Assembly: GCF_900119385.1 (NCBI RefSeq)
Contig: NZ_FPKO01000007.1
Span: 124,001 to 188,000, forward strand
Source: Thermophilibacter mediterraneus
GTDB taxonomy: Bacteria; Actinomycetota; Coriobacteriia; Coriobacteriales; Atopobiaceae
Reading direction: 5' to 3'
Length of the DNA: 64,000 bases
Shown here piece after piece: positions 39,256 to 47,742 of the stretch. The position numbers and the translations under genes were made by a program. The notes under the pieces are model-generated. The model saw only the letters and a list, made by a program, of their open reading frames with translations, had not been told where the DNA came from and did not search any database. Every line of letters begins with the position of its first letter. The stretch's first letter is position 1.

Positions 39256-40218
39256 ATGTCGTTCACCGCGGAGGTCAAAGACGAGCTCTCCCGCGTGGAG
39301 GCGCCCGTGCCCGTCTGCGAGCTCGCCGAGCTGTCGGCGCTCATCCGGGTGTGCGGGACCCTCTCCTTCAGGGGCTCGGGGCGCTACTCGATCCGCATCT
39401 CGACCGAGACGGGTGCCGTCGCGCGCACGGTCATCAAGCTCACGCACAAGATCTTCGACCTCGAGACGGCGCTCACGGTGCGCCGCTCGGTGCTGCACAA
39501 GACGCGCAACTACCTCATCGAGATTCCCGAGCAGGAGCGCCTCGCTGCCGACCTCGTGCGGCTGGGCATCCTGGTTCCCGGGCGCGGGCTTGCCACGGGC
39601 GTGCCCTCGGCGCTGCTCGGCAGCCGACCGGCGCGCGAGGCGTTCGTGCGCGGCGCGTTCATGGCGGGGGGCTTCATCGCGGGCCCGCGCGGCGACTTCC
39701 ACCTCGAGATAGCCGTCACGGGGGAGGACTTCGCCCGGGGCCTCGCCGAGCTCGTCGGCTCCTTCGGCGTGTCGGCGCGCGTGAACCGGCGCCGCGGCGC
39801 CTACGCCATCTACCTCAAGAGCTTCGACGACGTGATCGGCCTTATGCGCGCGATGGGCGCGCGAAGGATGGCGCGCATCGTCGAGGTGGCCCGCGCGAAG
39901 AAGTCGGTGAAAAACGACGTCAATCGGCGCGTCAACGCCGAGATGGCCAACCAGGCGCGCTCGACGGGCGCCGCCGCCGCGCAGCTCGAGCTCATCGAGC
40001 GCGCCGAGTGCGTGGTGGGCCTCGCCGCGCTTCCCCCCGCGCTCAGGGCGTTCTGCCAGGCGCGCCGCGCCCATCCCGAGCTCTCGCTCGCGGCCCTGGG
40101 CGAGGAGCTCGACCCCCCGGCGTCGAAGTCGGCGATGTACCACCGCGTCCTGCGGCTGCAGGAGATCGTCGAGGCAGCCGAGCGCGAGGGGAGCCCCACG
40201 TCAGCGGAAGAAATCTGA
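39256..40218 (+). CDS. whiA: DNA-binding protein WhiA
   Basis: WhiA is a conserved Gram-positive DNA-binding protein, linked to sporulation in Streptomyces and to cell division in Bacillus. It encodes 320 residues: N-terminal FTAEVKDELSRVE, a homing-endonuclease-like fold in the middle (REAFVRGAFMAGGFIAGP, FHLEIAV), and a C-terminal HTH (LSLAALGEELDPPASKSAMYHR). It is co-directional with and one base from rapZ, and precedes the glycolytic genes, a conserved order. Confidence 0.95.
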   Translation: MSFTAEVKDELSRVEAPVPVCELAELSALIRVCGTLSFRGSGRYSIRISTETGAVARTVIKLTHKIFDLETALTVRRSVLHKTRNYLIEIPEQERLAADLVRLGILVPGRGLATGVPSALLGSRPAREAFVRGAFMAGGFIAGPRGDFHLEIAVTGEDFARGLAELVGSFGVSARVNRRRGAYAIYLKSFDDVIGLMRAMGARRMARIVEVARAKKSVKNDVNRRVNAEMANQARSTGAAAAQLELIERAECVVGLAALPPALRAFCQARRAHPELSLAALGEELDPPASKSAMYHRVLRLQEIVEAAEREGSPTSAEEI

Positions 40219-40280
40219 GCGTCCACCGCTCAAATTTCAGCGGCGTTCAGTTTTAGCGATACTCGCCGTCGCGCGTGGGG

Positions 40281-40286
40281 TACACT
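40281..40286 (+). promoter_or_regulatory. Candidate -10 for gap
   Basis: TACACT, 83 bases before the gap ATG. The leader contains a GC hairpin (CGGGG-AGAA-CCCCG type, about 40331-40347) just before the ribosome site. AT-richer sequence lies upstream. Confidence 0.4.
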
Positions 40287-40368
40287 ATCGGGTGGCAAGG
40301 GCGTCAGCCCATGTTGGTGCTTTGGTCCGTCGGGGAGAAGCCCCGTCGGCCCCGTGAAAGGAGAAAGC

Positions 40369-41394
40369 ATGGCAGTAAAGGTTGCTATCAACGGCTTTGG
40401 TCGCATCGGCCGTCTGGCGTTCCGTCAGATGTTCGGTCACGAGGGCTCTGAGATCGTCGCCATCAACGACCTCACCTCTCCCGACATGCTCGCGTACCTC
40501 CTGAAGTATGACACCACGCAGGGCAACTACGCCCGCGACCACAAGGTCGAGGCCGGCGAGGACTCCATCACCGTCGACGGCAAGAAGATCACCATCTACA
40601 AGGAGGCCGACGCCTCCAAGCTCCCCTGGGGCGAGCTCGGCGTTGACGTCGTCCTCGAGTGCACCGGCTTCTACACCTCCAAGGCCAAGGCCCAGGCCCA
40701 CATCGACGCCGGCGCCAAGAAGGTCGTCATTTCCGCTCCCGCGGGCAACGACCTCCCGACCATCGTCTACAACGTCAACCACGAGCAGCTGACCGCTGAC
40801 GACAACATCATCTCCGCGGCCTCCTGCACCACCAACTGCCTCGCTCCGATGGCCAAGGGCCTCAACGACTTCGCGCCGATCGTCTCCGGCATCATGACCA
40901 CCATCCACGCCTACACCGGCGACCAGATGCCGCTCGACGGCCCGCAGCGCAAGGGCAACAAGCGTCGCTCCCGCGCCTGCGCGCAGAACATCGTCCCGAA
41001 CTCCACCGGTGCCGCCAAGGCCATCGGCCTCGTGCTCCCCGAGCTCAACGGCAAGCTGATCGGTGCCGCCCAGCGCGTTCCCACGCCCACCGGCTCCATC
41101 ACCAACCTCTACTGCGTCGTTGACAAGAAGGTCACCGTCGACGAGGTCAACGCTGCCATGAAGGCCTACGCCGAGACCATCCCCGAGACCTTCGCCTACA
41201 ACGAGGACGACATCGTCTCCTCCGACATCATCGGCGAGACCCACGGCTCGATCTTCGACGCCACCCAGACCATGGTCCAGGACCTCGGCAACGGCCAGAG
41301 CCTCGTTCAGGTCACCTCTTGGTACGACAACGAGAACTCCTACACCTCCCAGATGGTCCGCACCATCAAGTACTTCGAGAAGTTCGTCGCGTAG
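40369..41394 (+). CDS. gap: Glyceraldehyde-3-phosphate dehydrogenase, type I
   Basis: This glycolytic enzyme of 341 residues oxidises G3P to 1,3-bisphosphoglycerate with NAD. It has the Rossmann start [17 protein letters not shown], the catalytic cysteine in [13 protein letters not shown] (C153), and [12 protein letters not shown] and WYDNENSY near the end. The AT content at third positions is higher than in neighbours, as expected for a highly expressed gene. ATG 40369 follows AAAGGAG; an upstream in-frame GTG overlaps that site. It heads the gap-pgk-tpiA series. Confidence 0.97.
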   Translation: MAVKVAINGFGRIGRLAFRQMFGHEGSEIVAINDLTSPDMLAYLLKYDTTQGNYARDHKVEAGEDSITVDGKKITIYKEADASKLPWGELGVDVVLECTGFYTSKAKAQAHIDAGAKKVVISAPAGNDLPTIVYNVNHEQLTADDNIISAASCTTNCLAPMAKGLNDFAPIVSGIMTTIHAYTGDQMPLDGPQRKGNKRRSRACAQNIVPNSTGAAKAIGLVLPELNGKLIGAAQRVPTPTGSITNLYCVVDKKVTVDEVNAAMKAYAETIPETFAYNEDDIVSSDIIGETHGSIFDATQTMVQDLGNGQSLVQVTSWYDNENSYTSQMVRTIKYFEKFVA

Positions 41395-41418
41395 CATCGT
41401 CTCGCAGGGCTTTTCACA

Positions 41419-41462
41419 GGGGTGCGGTCGCAGCTCACGGGGCCGCGGCCGTACCCCCTTTT
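41419..41462 (+). terminator. Hairpin between gap and pgk
   Basis: A 13-bp stem with two G-U pairs (GGGGTGCGGTCGC / GCGGCCGTACCCC) is followed by CCTTTT. It probably reduces rather than stops transcription, since pgk has no clear promoter of its own. Confidence 0.55.
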
Positions 41463-41490
41463 CGTAGCGTACTGATCGCAAGGAGTGAAC

Positions 41491-42681
41491 ATGGCTTTCA
41501 CCAAGAAGACCGTCCGTGACGCCGACGTCGCGGGCAAGCGCGTTCTCATGCGCGTCGACTTCAACGTGCCCCTGAAGGACGGCGTCGTGACCGACGACAC
41601 CCGCGTGCGCGCTGCCATCCCCACCATCGAGTACCTCAAGGACAAGGGCGCCAAGATCATCCTCATGAGCCACCTCGGCCGCCCCAAGGGCGACGGCCCC
41701 GAGCCCGCGTTCTCCCTCAAGCCCGCCGCCGACAAGCTCGCCGAGCTCACCGGCTATGACGTGAAGTTCGTCGACGACACCTACGGCGAGAAGGCCGCCG
41801 AGGCCGTGGCCTCCCTCTCCGACGGCGACATCCTCGTCCTCGAGAACGTCCGCTTCGACAAGCGCGAGAAGAAGAACGACCCCGAGATCGCCAAGACCCT
41901 CGCGTCCTACGGCGACATCTTCGTCCTCGACGCCTTCGGCACCGCTCACCGCGCCCAGGGCTCCGTTGTCGGCCCCGCCGCCTACCTGCCCGCCTACGCC
42001 GGCTTCCTGCTCGAGAAGGAGGTCGACACCCTGACCTCGATCTTCGCCGAGCCCGAGCGCCCCTTCGTCGCCATCGTCGGCGGCTCCAAGGTGTCCTCCA
42101 AGATCGGCGTCCTCGACCACCTCATCGACTCCGCCGACACCCTCATCATCGGCGGCGGCATGGCCTACACCTTCTTCCTCGCCCAGGGCATGAGCGTGGG
42201 CAACTCCCTCAAGGAGGAGGACTGGGTCGAGCGCGCCGGCGAGATGCTCAAGAAGGCCGAGGAGAAGGGCGTCAAGATCCTGCTCCCGATCGACAACCGC
42301 GTCGCCGACCACTTCGGCGAGGACGCCGTGCCGGAGATCGTCGCCTCTGACGCCATCCCCGACGACCGCGAGGGCATGGACATCGGCCCCGAGACCGAGA
42401 AGCTCTACGCCGAGGCCATCAAGGGCGCCAAGACCGTGTTCTGGAACGGCCCGATGGGCGTCTTCGAGTTCGACAACTTCGCCCACGGCACCGAGGCCGT
42501 CGCGCGCGCCATCGCCGACTCCGACTGCACGTCGATCATCGGCGGCGGCGACTCCGTCGCGGCCATCAACAAGTTCGGCCTGGCCGACAAGATGAGCTGG
42601 ATCTCCACCGGCGGTGGCGCTTCCATGGAGCTCGTCGAGGGCAAGGCCCTTCCTGGAGTGGAGGCGCTTCTCGATGCGTAA
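41491..42681 (+). CDS. pgk: Phosphoglycerate kinase
   Basis: Pgk makes ATP from 1,3-bisphosphoglycerate. It encodes 396 residues with both domains complete: [13 protein letters not shown], the substrate histidine/arginine motif [28 protein letters not shown], the hinge region [10 protein letters not shown], and the nucleotide loop [10 protein letters not shown] followed by [13 protein letters not shown] 41491 has AAGGAG in front. Its last 8 bases overlap the start of tpiA, so translation is coupled. Confidence 0.97.
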   Translation: MAFTKKTVRDADVAGKRVLMRVDFNVPLKDGVVTDDTRVRAAIPTIEYLKDKGAKIILMSHLGRPKGDGPEPAFSLKPAADKLAELTGYDVKFVDDTYGEKAAEAVASLSDGDILVLENVRFDKREKKNDPEIAKTLASYGDIFVLDAFGTAHRAQGSVVGPAAYLPAYAGFLLEKEVDTLTSIFAEPERPFVAIVGGSKVSSKIGVLDHLIDSADTLIIGGGMAYTFFLAQGMSVGNSLKEEDWVERAGEMLKKAEEKGVKILLPIDNRVADHFGEDAVPEIVASDAIPDDREGMDIGPETEKLYAEAIKGAKTVFWNGPMGVFEFDNFAHGTEAVARAIADSDCTSIIGGGDSVAAINKFGLADKMSWISTGGGASMELVEGKALPGVEALLDA

Positions 42682-43441
42682 GAGGATGATCGCTGGCAAC
42701 TGGAAGATGAACAAGACCTACAGCGAGGGCGTCGTCCTCGCCCAGGGCCTTGCCGACGAGCTCAAGGACGGCACCGGTGACGTCGACGTCGTCGTCTGCC
42801 CGCCCGCCGTCGACCTCAAGGGCGTCTCCGAGGTCATCGAGCAGGCGTCCGCCCCGTTCGCGCTCGGCGCGCAGAACGTCTACTGGGAGGAGTCCGGCGC
42901 CTACACCGGCGAGACCGCTCCCGCCATGCTCGAGGCCGTGGGCGCCACCCACTGCATCATCGGCCACTCCGAGCGCCGCGACTACTTCGGCGAGACCGAC
43001 GAGGACGTGAACAAGAAGGCCAAGGCCCTCATGGCTCACGGCATCGTGCCGATCTCCTGCTGCGGCGAGTCCCTCGAGATCCGCGAGGCTGGCAAGCACG
43101 TCGAGTTCGTCGTCGACCAGATCAAGAAGGACACCGAGGGCCTCGAGATCACCGACCCCTCCAAGTATGTGATCGCCTACGAGCCCATCTGGGCCATCGG
43201 CACCGGCAAGACCGCCACGGCCGACGACGCCCAGGAGGTCTGCGGCGCCATCCGCGCCACCCTCGTCGAGGTCTTCGGCGAGGAGGTCGCCTCCGGCATC
43301 CGCGTGCTCTACGGCGGCTCCGCCAAGCCCGAGAACATCGCCGGCTTCCTCGAGAAGGAGGACGTTGACGGCGCTCTCGTCGGCGGCGCCTCCCTCAAGG
43401 CCGACAGCTTCGCCGCCATGGTCAAGAGCGCCATGGCCTAA
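42674..43441 (+). CDS. tpiA: Triosephosphate isomerase
   Basis: TpiA interconverts dihydroxyacetone phosphate and G3P. It encodes 255 residues with all catalytic positions: lysine in AGNWKMNK (K11), electrophile histidine in IIGHSERR (H98), base glutamate in [10 protein letters not shown] (E170), and the C-terminal phosphate loop [11 protein letters not shown]. It begins inside the last codons of pgk. Confidence 0.97.
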   Translation: MRKRMIAGNWKMNKTYSEGVVLAQGLADELKDGTGDVDVVVCPPAVDLKGVSEVIEQASAPFALGAQNVYWEESGAYTGETAPAMLEAVGATHCIIGHSERRDYFGETDEDVNKKAKALMAHGIVPISCCGESLEIREAGKHVEFVVDQIKKDTEGLEITDPSKYVIAYEPIWAIGTGKTATADDAQEVCGAIRATLVEVFGEEVASGIRVLYGGSAKPENIAGFLEKEDVDGALVGGASLKADSFAAMVKSAMA

Positions 43442-43443
43442 GC

Positions 43444-43470
43444 GTGTAAAAGGGACAGTCACTTTTGCAC
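43444..43470. repeat. Small hairpin of the REP-like AAAAGGGACAG type after tpiA
   Basis: GTGTAAAAG (43444-43452) and CTTTTGCAC (43462-43470) pair with one G-U. The loop GGACAGTCA extends the symmetry. It starts three bases after the tpiA stop codon. The core resembles the AAAAGGGACAGTCCCTTTT hairpins scattered in many genomes (from general knowledge). Confidence 0.5.
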
Positions 43471-43504
43471 ATCTCGGGGTCCGGGCGCCGCCCGGGCCCC
43501 GTTG

Positions 43505-43513
43505 TGCTACCAT
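43505..43513 (+). promoter_or_regulatory. Candidate extended -10 for secG
   Basis: TGCTACCAT, 40 bases before the secG GTG. It follows the same TGCTANNNT pattern as the promoters at 9553, 60578 and 61624. Confidence 0.45.
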
Positions 43514-43552
43514 TGCAGGCTGTTATGCATCTGTCCAGAAGGAGTCCATCTC

Positions 43553-43807
43553 GTGAACGTCCTCAACATCGTCCTTACCGTCCTGCTGTTCCTCTCGGGT
43601 GCGTTGACCGTCATCCTGGTCCTCATGCACTCTGGCAAGGGCACGGGCGTCTCTGACATGATCGCCTCGTCGCTCTACAACTCCGGCACGGGGTCGGGCG
43701 TTCTCGAGAAGAACCTCAACAAGCTCACCGTCGTCACCTCGGTGATCTTCATCGCCTGCGTCCTTGCGATGGCGCTGACGTTCCCGCTGGGCTCGCTCAG
43801 CTACTAG
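43553..43807 (+). CDS. secG: Protein translocase subunit SecG
   Basis: SecG is the small third subunit of the SecYEG channel. It encodes 84 residues with two hydrophobic helices (IVLTVLLFLSGALTVILVLM and VVTSVIFIACVLAMALTF) flanking the conserved loop HSGKGTGVSDMIASSLYNSG. GTG 43553 follows AGAAGGAG with good spacing; the longer frame upstream covers the promoter. Location after gap-pgk-tpiA is typical. A strong terminator follows. Confidence 0.95.
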   Translation: MNVLNIVLTVLLFLSGALTVILVLMHSGKGTGVSDMIASSLYNSGTGSGVLEKNLNKLTVVTSVIFIACVLAMALTFPLGSLSY

Positions 43808-43877
43808 CGTCGCGCGTCCCCGCGCTCGACCCCGGAGCTGGTGCACGGGGGCAACGCGCTCGACATATCGTGAACTG

Positions 43878-43902
43878 GGCGGCCCTCGGGCCGCCTTTTT
43901 TT
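43878..43902 (+). terminator. Rho-independent terminator after secG
   Basis: An 8-bp stem GGCGGCCC / GGGCCGCC with a 2-base gap and an uninterrupted run of seven T residues. Confidence 0.9.
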
Positions 43903-44006
43903 GTGCGCAGAGGCCGGGGAGGCGCCCCGCCGCCCGGGGGGCTGCGTCGCTCGCATGGCGCGCGGCTGCCCCGTGCGCCCGCAACCCGCGGGGGACAGGC
44001 GACGCC

Positions 44007-44070
44007 GAGACGGAGCGATCGACCAAAAGTCCGCTCTGATAGACCCCGTTTTTGTCAATCGCTCCGTCTC
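44007..44070. repeat. 64-bp hairpin element between secG and tRNA-Leu
   Basis: GAGACGGAGCGATCGAC (44007-44023) and GTCAATCGCTCCGTCTC (44054-44070) are 17-base arms with one mismatch, extended inward by AAAA / TTTT. The 30-base interior contains no reading frame. The rest of the 446-base gap shows no gene apart from the tRNA promoter. Confidence 0.75.
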
Positions 44071-44198
44071 GATGAAGGCGGCGCACGAGGCGCCTCGATG
44101 GGAGGGCGGAGCGCGAGGCGTCATGGCGCCCGACGGCCATCGGAGCCCGCCCGATCCGGCTTCGCGCCCTCGATTTCCAAAAAAGTCAAAAATCACGC

Positions 44199-44227
44199 TT
44201 GCATCCGAGAGGGGACTCGTGCATACT
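44199..44227 (+). promoter_or_regulatory. Promoter of tRNA-Leu
   Basis: -35 TTGCAT (44199-44204), 17-base spacer, -10 CATACT (44222-44227). An A-rich block (CCAAAAAAGTCAAAAATCACG) lies just upstream and matches the one at tRNA-Val, which suggests an UP element. Confidence 0.7.
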
Positions 44228-44253
44228 ACTCCTTGCGCGAAAGCGCAGTGCAA

Positions 44254-44344
44254 GTCGGAGTGGCGGAATTGGCAGACGCGCTAGCTTGAGGTGCTAGTGA
44301 CTGACTAAAAGGTCGTGCGGGTTCAAGTCCCGCCTCCGACACCA
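44254..44344 (+). tRNA. tRNA-Leu (GAG), CCA encoded
   Basis: The acceptor stem GTCGGAG / CTCCGAC pairs over 7 bp, followed by A73 and an encoded CCA. The anticodon stem CTAGC / GCTAG holds the loop TTGAGGT with GAG at 44288-44290. The long variable arm between the anticodon and T arms (TGACTGACTAAAAGGTCG region) is typical of leucine tRNAs. The T arm reads GCGGGTTCAAGTCCCGC. Confidence 0.95.
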
Positions 44345-44402
44345 CGAAGGATCGCGGGTCCCCACGGGGACCCGCTTTTCGTATCTCGACCCTGGGGGCC
44401 GC

Positions 44403-46655
44403 ATGGCAAAGACTGCGCTCAGCGTCCGTCGCATGGAGGGCATCGGCGAGGGGAGCCTCGTCGGGACGCTCTCCAAGCTCCTCCAGCTCACCTGCGAGGC
44501 GGTCCTCGTCTTCGACGGCGCCGGGCGAGTTCTTCTCGCCAACGATGAGGCATCCGAGCTCTTCGGCGACGACGCGCCCCTCGTGGGGACCGACGTGCGC
44601 CTGCTCTTCCCGTCGTCGGACGAGCCCGAGGCGGTCGGGGGCCCCTTCGACGTGGCGGCGCTCGCCTTTCCCGTGGACGGCACGATGGCGCTCGTCTCGT
44701 GCCGGGGGGCGGGGGGCAGGTCCGCGACCGTGCGCGTGCGCTGCGACAGCGTGAACGCCCCCGGCGAGACCTACCTGCTCACCGCCCTCGCCGCCACGCC
44801 CGAGAGCCGGCAGGACCGCGAGGGGCAGCGCGCCTTCGAGGACCTGCGCCGCGCCAACCACCGCCTCTCGGGCACCCTGAAGATCGTGCTCGACACCCTC
44901 GACTCGTCCGACCTCGCCACGCTCTTCGAGCGCATGCTCGAGGAGCTCACCGACACCATGGAGGCTGACGGGACGATCGTCTACCTCGCCGAGGCCGACG
45001 GCTTCCACCTCAGGGGGGTCTCGAGCGGCCTCATGGGCGAGAAGATCGCGCGCTTCATGCCCTTCGGGCGCAGCGTCGAGCGCCTCGCCATCCGCGAGGG
45101 TCGCGCGGTGCGCCTGCGCGTGTGCGCCCCCTCGGCGGAGGCGCTGCGGCAGGGGCGCCTCACGACCCGCGAGGTCGTCAATGAGGACACGCACGAGGTG
45201 CTCCGCATGCGCAGCTCCATGCTGCCGCCCTTTACGAGCTTCGTCCCCGTTCCCGTGTGGTTCGGCGGCCACGTCATCTCGATCATCGAGGTGGGCTGGC
45301 GTCGCATGCACCCGATCGACAAGGAGGACGCGCGCCTGCTCGACTCGGTCGCTCACTACCTCTCGGTGCAGCTGGCGGGCACCTTCACGACCCTGCGCGC
45401 GCAGCGCGCCGAGCGCCTCGCCGCCCTGGGGACGGAGCTGCGCGAGGAGCTGCTCGCGCAGGCGTCCCAGGACCCGGTTCCCAGGGACCCCGAGCCGCTG
45501 CGCGACGTCATGCGCGAGGTCGCCGACGAGCTCGACGCCGCCCTCGTCGCGCTGCAGGTGAACTCCCAGCAGCGCGTCGTTGTCGCCACCCTGCCCCTCA
45601 CGGGCACCCAGGAGCTCCCGGTTGACTTCGAGGCGCTCGTCGGAGCGCACCTCAGCGACGGGGTGGGCGTGGCGCCCGTCCCGCCCGACTGCGAGCTGAG
45701 CGCCCACCTCCGGTCCCTTGGCGAGCCCTGCGTGGGCGCCATCGTCGACATGGGCACGCTCGGGGGCCGCCGCTTCTGTGCGCTGCTGCTGCGTCCCGAC
45801 GGCGCCGAGCCCTTCGACGACATCGAGCTCGACTTCCTGCGCGAGCTCGCCGAGGACGTGCGCGACCTCGCCCGGGGCGCGATGGCGCGCGAGCAGGACA
45901 AGCGCATCTCGCAGGCCCTGCAGACCGGCATGAGAAACGAGCTCCAGGAGGTCGTCGGCCTCTCCCCGCAGGCCGTCTACTCGTCGGCGACCAAGGCGGC
46001 GTCCGTGGGAGGGGACTTCTATGACCTCATCCGTCTCCCCGACCACCGCGCCTGCGTCATCATGGGCGACGTCTCGGGAAAGGGCGTCGAGGCGGCGTCG
46101 GTGTCGGCGGCGGTCAAGACGGCGCTGGGGGCCTACGCCTGGGAGGGGCTCGCCCCGGCGCGCATGGTGCGCTCCCTGAACGAGTTCCTGCTGGGCTTCT
46201 CGCGGCTCGAGACCTTCGCCACGCTCTTCGTGGGCGTGATCGACGTGGGCAGCGGCACGCTCAGGTATTGCTCGGCGGGCCATCCCCCCGCTATCCTCAT
46301 CCGCGCCGACGCGAGCGAGATCTCGAACCTGGAGGTGCAGTCGGGCGTCGTTGGCGCCTTCCACGACATCAGCTACCAGGACGGCGTGGTGCGCCTCGAG
46401 CGCGGCGACGCGCTGCTGCTCTACACCGACGGGACGACCGAGGCGCGCGACCCGTCGGGGGCCTTCTTCGGCGAGGAGGGTCTCCGGGACATGGTGATGC
46501 GCGAGTCCGCCGGAGACCGTTCCTTCGAGGGGTTCGTGGACCGCCTGCTGGCCACGCTCGACGAGTTCACGGGCCACGACCTCGAGGACGACGTCGCCAT
46601 GATGGCGCTGCTCTACGAGGGGCTCCCTGCGCCGGCGCCCTCGGCCGCCGATTGA
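44403..46655 (+). CDS. PP2C-type (SpoIIE/RsbU) phosphatase with PAS/GAF sensors
   Basis: This encodes 750 residues. A PAS-like region (about 20-130, AVLVFDGAGRVLLANDEASE) precedes two GAF-like domains (about 170-330 and 365-500). The C-terminal phosphatase holds the metal-binding GGDFYD (near 536) and MGDVSGKGVEAA (near 554), SAGHPPA, LLLYTDGTTEARD and the final DDVAMMAL. RsbU-type enzymes dephosphorylate a STAS anti-sigma antagonist to trigger partner switching. The next gene encodes such a STAS domain fused to a kinase, its likely substrate. There is no membrane segment, so sensing is cytoplasmic. It starts 58 bases after tRNA-Leu. Confidence 0.88.
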   Translation: MAKTALSVRRMEGIGEGSLVGTLSKLLQLTCEAVLVFDGAGRVLLANDEASELFGDDAPLVGTDVRLLFPSSDEPEAVGGPFDVAALAFPVDGTMALVSCRGAGGRSATVRVRCDSVNAPGETYLLTALAATPESRQDREGQRAFEDLRRANHRLSGTLKIVLDTLDSSDLATLFERMLEELTDTMEADGTIVYLAEADGFHLRGVSSGLMGEKIARFMPFGRSVERLAIREGRAVRLRVCAPSAEALRQGRLTTREVVNEDTHEVLRMRSSMLPPFTSFVPVPVWFGGHVISIIEVGWRRMHPIDKEDARLLDSVAHYLSVQLAGTFTTLRAQRAERLAALGTELREELLAQASQDPVPRDPEPLRDVMREVADELDAALVALQVNSQQRVVVATLPLTGTQELPVDFEALVGAHLSDGVGVAPVPPDCELSAHLRSLGEPCVGAIVDMGTLGGRRFCALLLRPDGAEPFDDIELDFLRELAEDVRDLARGAMAREQDKRISQALQTGMRNELQEVVGLSPQAVYSSATKAASVGGDFYDLIRLPDHRACVIMGDVSGKGVEAASVSAAVKTALGAYAWEGLAPARMVRSLNEFLLGFSRLETFATLFVGVIDVGSGTLRYCSAGHPPAILIRADASEISNLEVQSGVVGAFHDISYQDGVVRLERGDALLLYTDGTTEARDPSGAFFGEEGLRDMVMRESAGDRSFEGFVDRLLATLDEFTGHDLEDDVAMMALLYEGLPAPAPSAAD

Positions 46656-46703
46656 GCACCCGCGCGGCGTTAGACGGCCGCGCCTTTGGGGAATAACTCC
46701 ACC

Positions 46704-47468
46704 ATGCCCGACACGGTGAACATAGCCCTGGTGACGGTCGAGGGCGACCTCGACGTGCAGACGGTCCCCGCGGTCCGCCGCAGGGTCGACCGCCTCGTCG
46801 CGCAGGGGTGCCGCCGCATCTTCCTCAACATGGCCAACGCCCGCTACGTGGACTCCGCCGGGATGGGGCTCATCCTCACGGAGCTCCGGCGCGTTCGGGC
46901 GGCGGGCGGCCTCCTCTCGCTCGTCAACGTCTCGCCCCAGGCCTACCTCGCGCTTCGCCGCATGCGCGTCTTCGACTACATGCCCGTCACGCGCGCCGGC
47001 GAGCGTCGCGACGTCAGCGCGATCGACCCCTCGGTGCTGCCGGAGTGGAGGACCACCTTCCGCGTGGAGCCCTCCGCGCTCGACGAGGCGCGCGAGCGCA
47101 TGGGCGAGCTGCTGGCGCAACTGCCCTTCACCCCCGACGAGGTCTTCGACATGACGCTCGCCTCCGGGGAGGCGCTCGGCAACGCCGTCGACCACACCTG
47201 CGGGGGAGGGGTGCTCGCGACGGTCGCGGCGTACCCCGACCGCGTGACCATCGACGTGACGGACTGCGGGGAGGGCTTCGAGCTCTCCGCAGACGAGGAA
47301 ATTCCCTCGAGCGGCCCGTGCGCCGAGCGCGGTCGCGGCATCCGTCTCATGCGGCTGCTCGCCGACTCCGTGAGCATCGCCCACAAGAGCACGGGCGAGG
47401 GGACGGTGGTCAGGCTCGTGAAGCTCTTCGACGCCGCGGAGCCCCCGGCGCCTGACGTCGCATCCTGA
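46704..47468 (+). CDS. Fused STAS antagonist and HATPase anti-sigma kinase
   Basis: This encodes 254 residues. Residues 1-105 are a STAS domain (RsbV/SpoIIAA type) with the phosphorylatable serine in YVDSAGMG (S51). Residues 115-245 are a HATPase domain (RsbW/SpoIIAB type) with N-box GEALGNAVDHT, G1 box VTDCGEGF and G2 box ERGRGIRLM. The antagonist and its kinase are normally separate proteins that bind each other. Here one chain holds both. The upstream phosphatase completes the switch. No sigma factor lies alongside, so the target is unknown. ATG 46704 is better placed than a TTG at 46686. Confidence 0.85.
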   Translation: MPDTVNIALVTVEGDLDVQTVPAVRRRVDRLVAQGCRRIFLNMANARYVDSAGMGLILTELRRVRAAGGLLSLVNVSPQAYLALRRMRVFDYMPVTRAGERRDVSAIDPSVLPEWRTTFRVEPSALDEARERMGELLAQLPFTPDEVFDMTLASGEALGNAVDHTCGGGVLATVAAYPDRVTIDVTDCGEGFELSADEEIPSSGPCAERGRGIRLMRLLADSVSIAHKSTGEGTVVRLVKLFDAAEPPAPDVAS

Positions 47469-47521
47469 TCGCCGCCGCATCCTGTACATTCACAATCCCT
47501 TCACATATAGGGACGTCATGC

Positions 47522-47550
47522 TTGCGCGCGACCTCGCGCCCCCGTATAGT
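47522..47550 (+). promoter_or_regulatory. Promoter of tRNA-Gly
   Basis: -35 TTGCGC (47522-47527), 17-base spacer, -10 TATAGT (47545-47550), 14 bases before the tRNA. Confidence 0.65.
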
Positions 47551-47564
47551 ATTCCTCGCTCAAA

Positions 47565-47640
47565 GCGGGCTTAGCGCAGTTGGTAGCGCGCCACCTTGCC
47601 AAGGTGGAGGTCGCGGGTTCGAACCCCGTAGCCCGCTCCA
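47565..47640 (+). tRNA. tRNA-Gly (GCC), CCA encoded
   Basis: Acceptor stem GCGGGCT / AGCCCGC, anticodon stem CCACC / GGTGG with loop TTGCCAA (anticodon GCC, 47598-47600), T arm CGGGTTCGAACCCCG, and encoded CCA. Confidence 0.96.
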
Positions 47641-47651
47641 TGCGAGCTTCA

Positions 47652-47678
47652 GGGCCGGTCAAAGGACCGGCCCTTTTT
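47652..47678 (+). terminator. Terminator after tRNA-Gly
   Basis: Stem GGGCCGGTC / GACCGGCCC with loop AAAG and TTTTT. Confidence 0.9.
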
Positions 47679-47742
47679 GTTATCCTGAGTAGTCGTTCGA
47701 GTCAAGTCACCTGCTAGGTATCTGCTAGGAGCCCGCAAGCAC

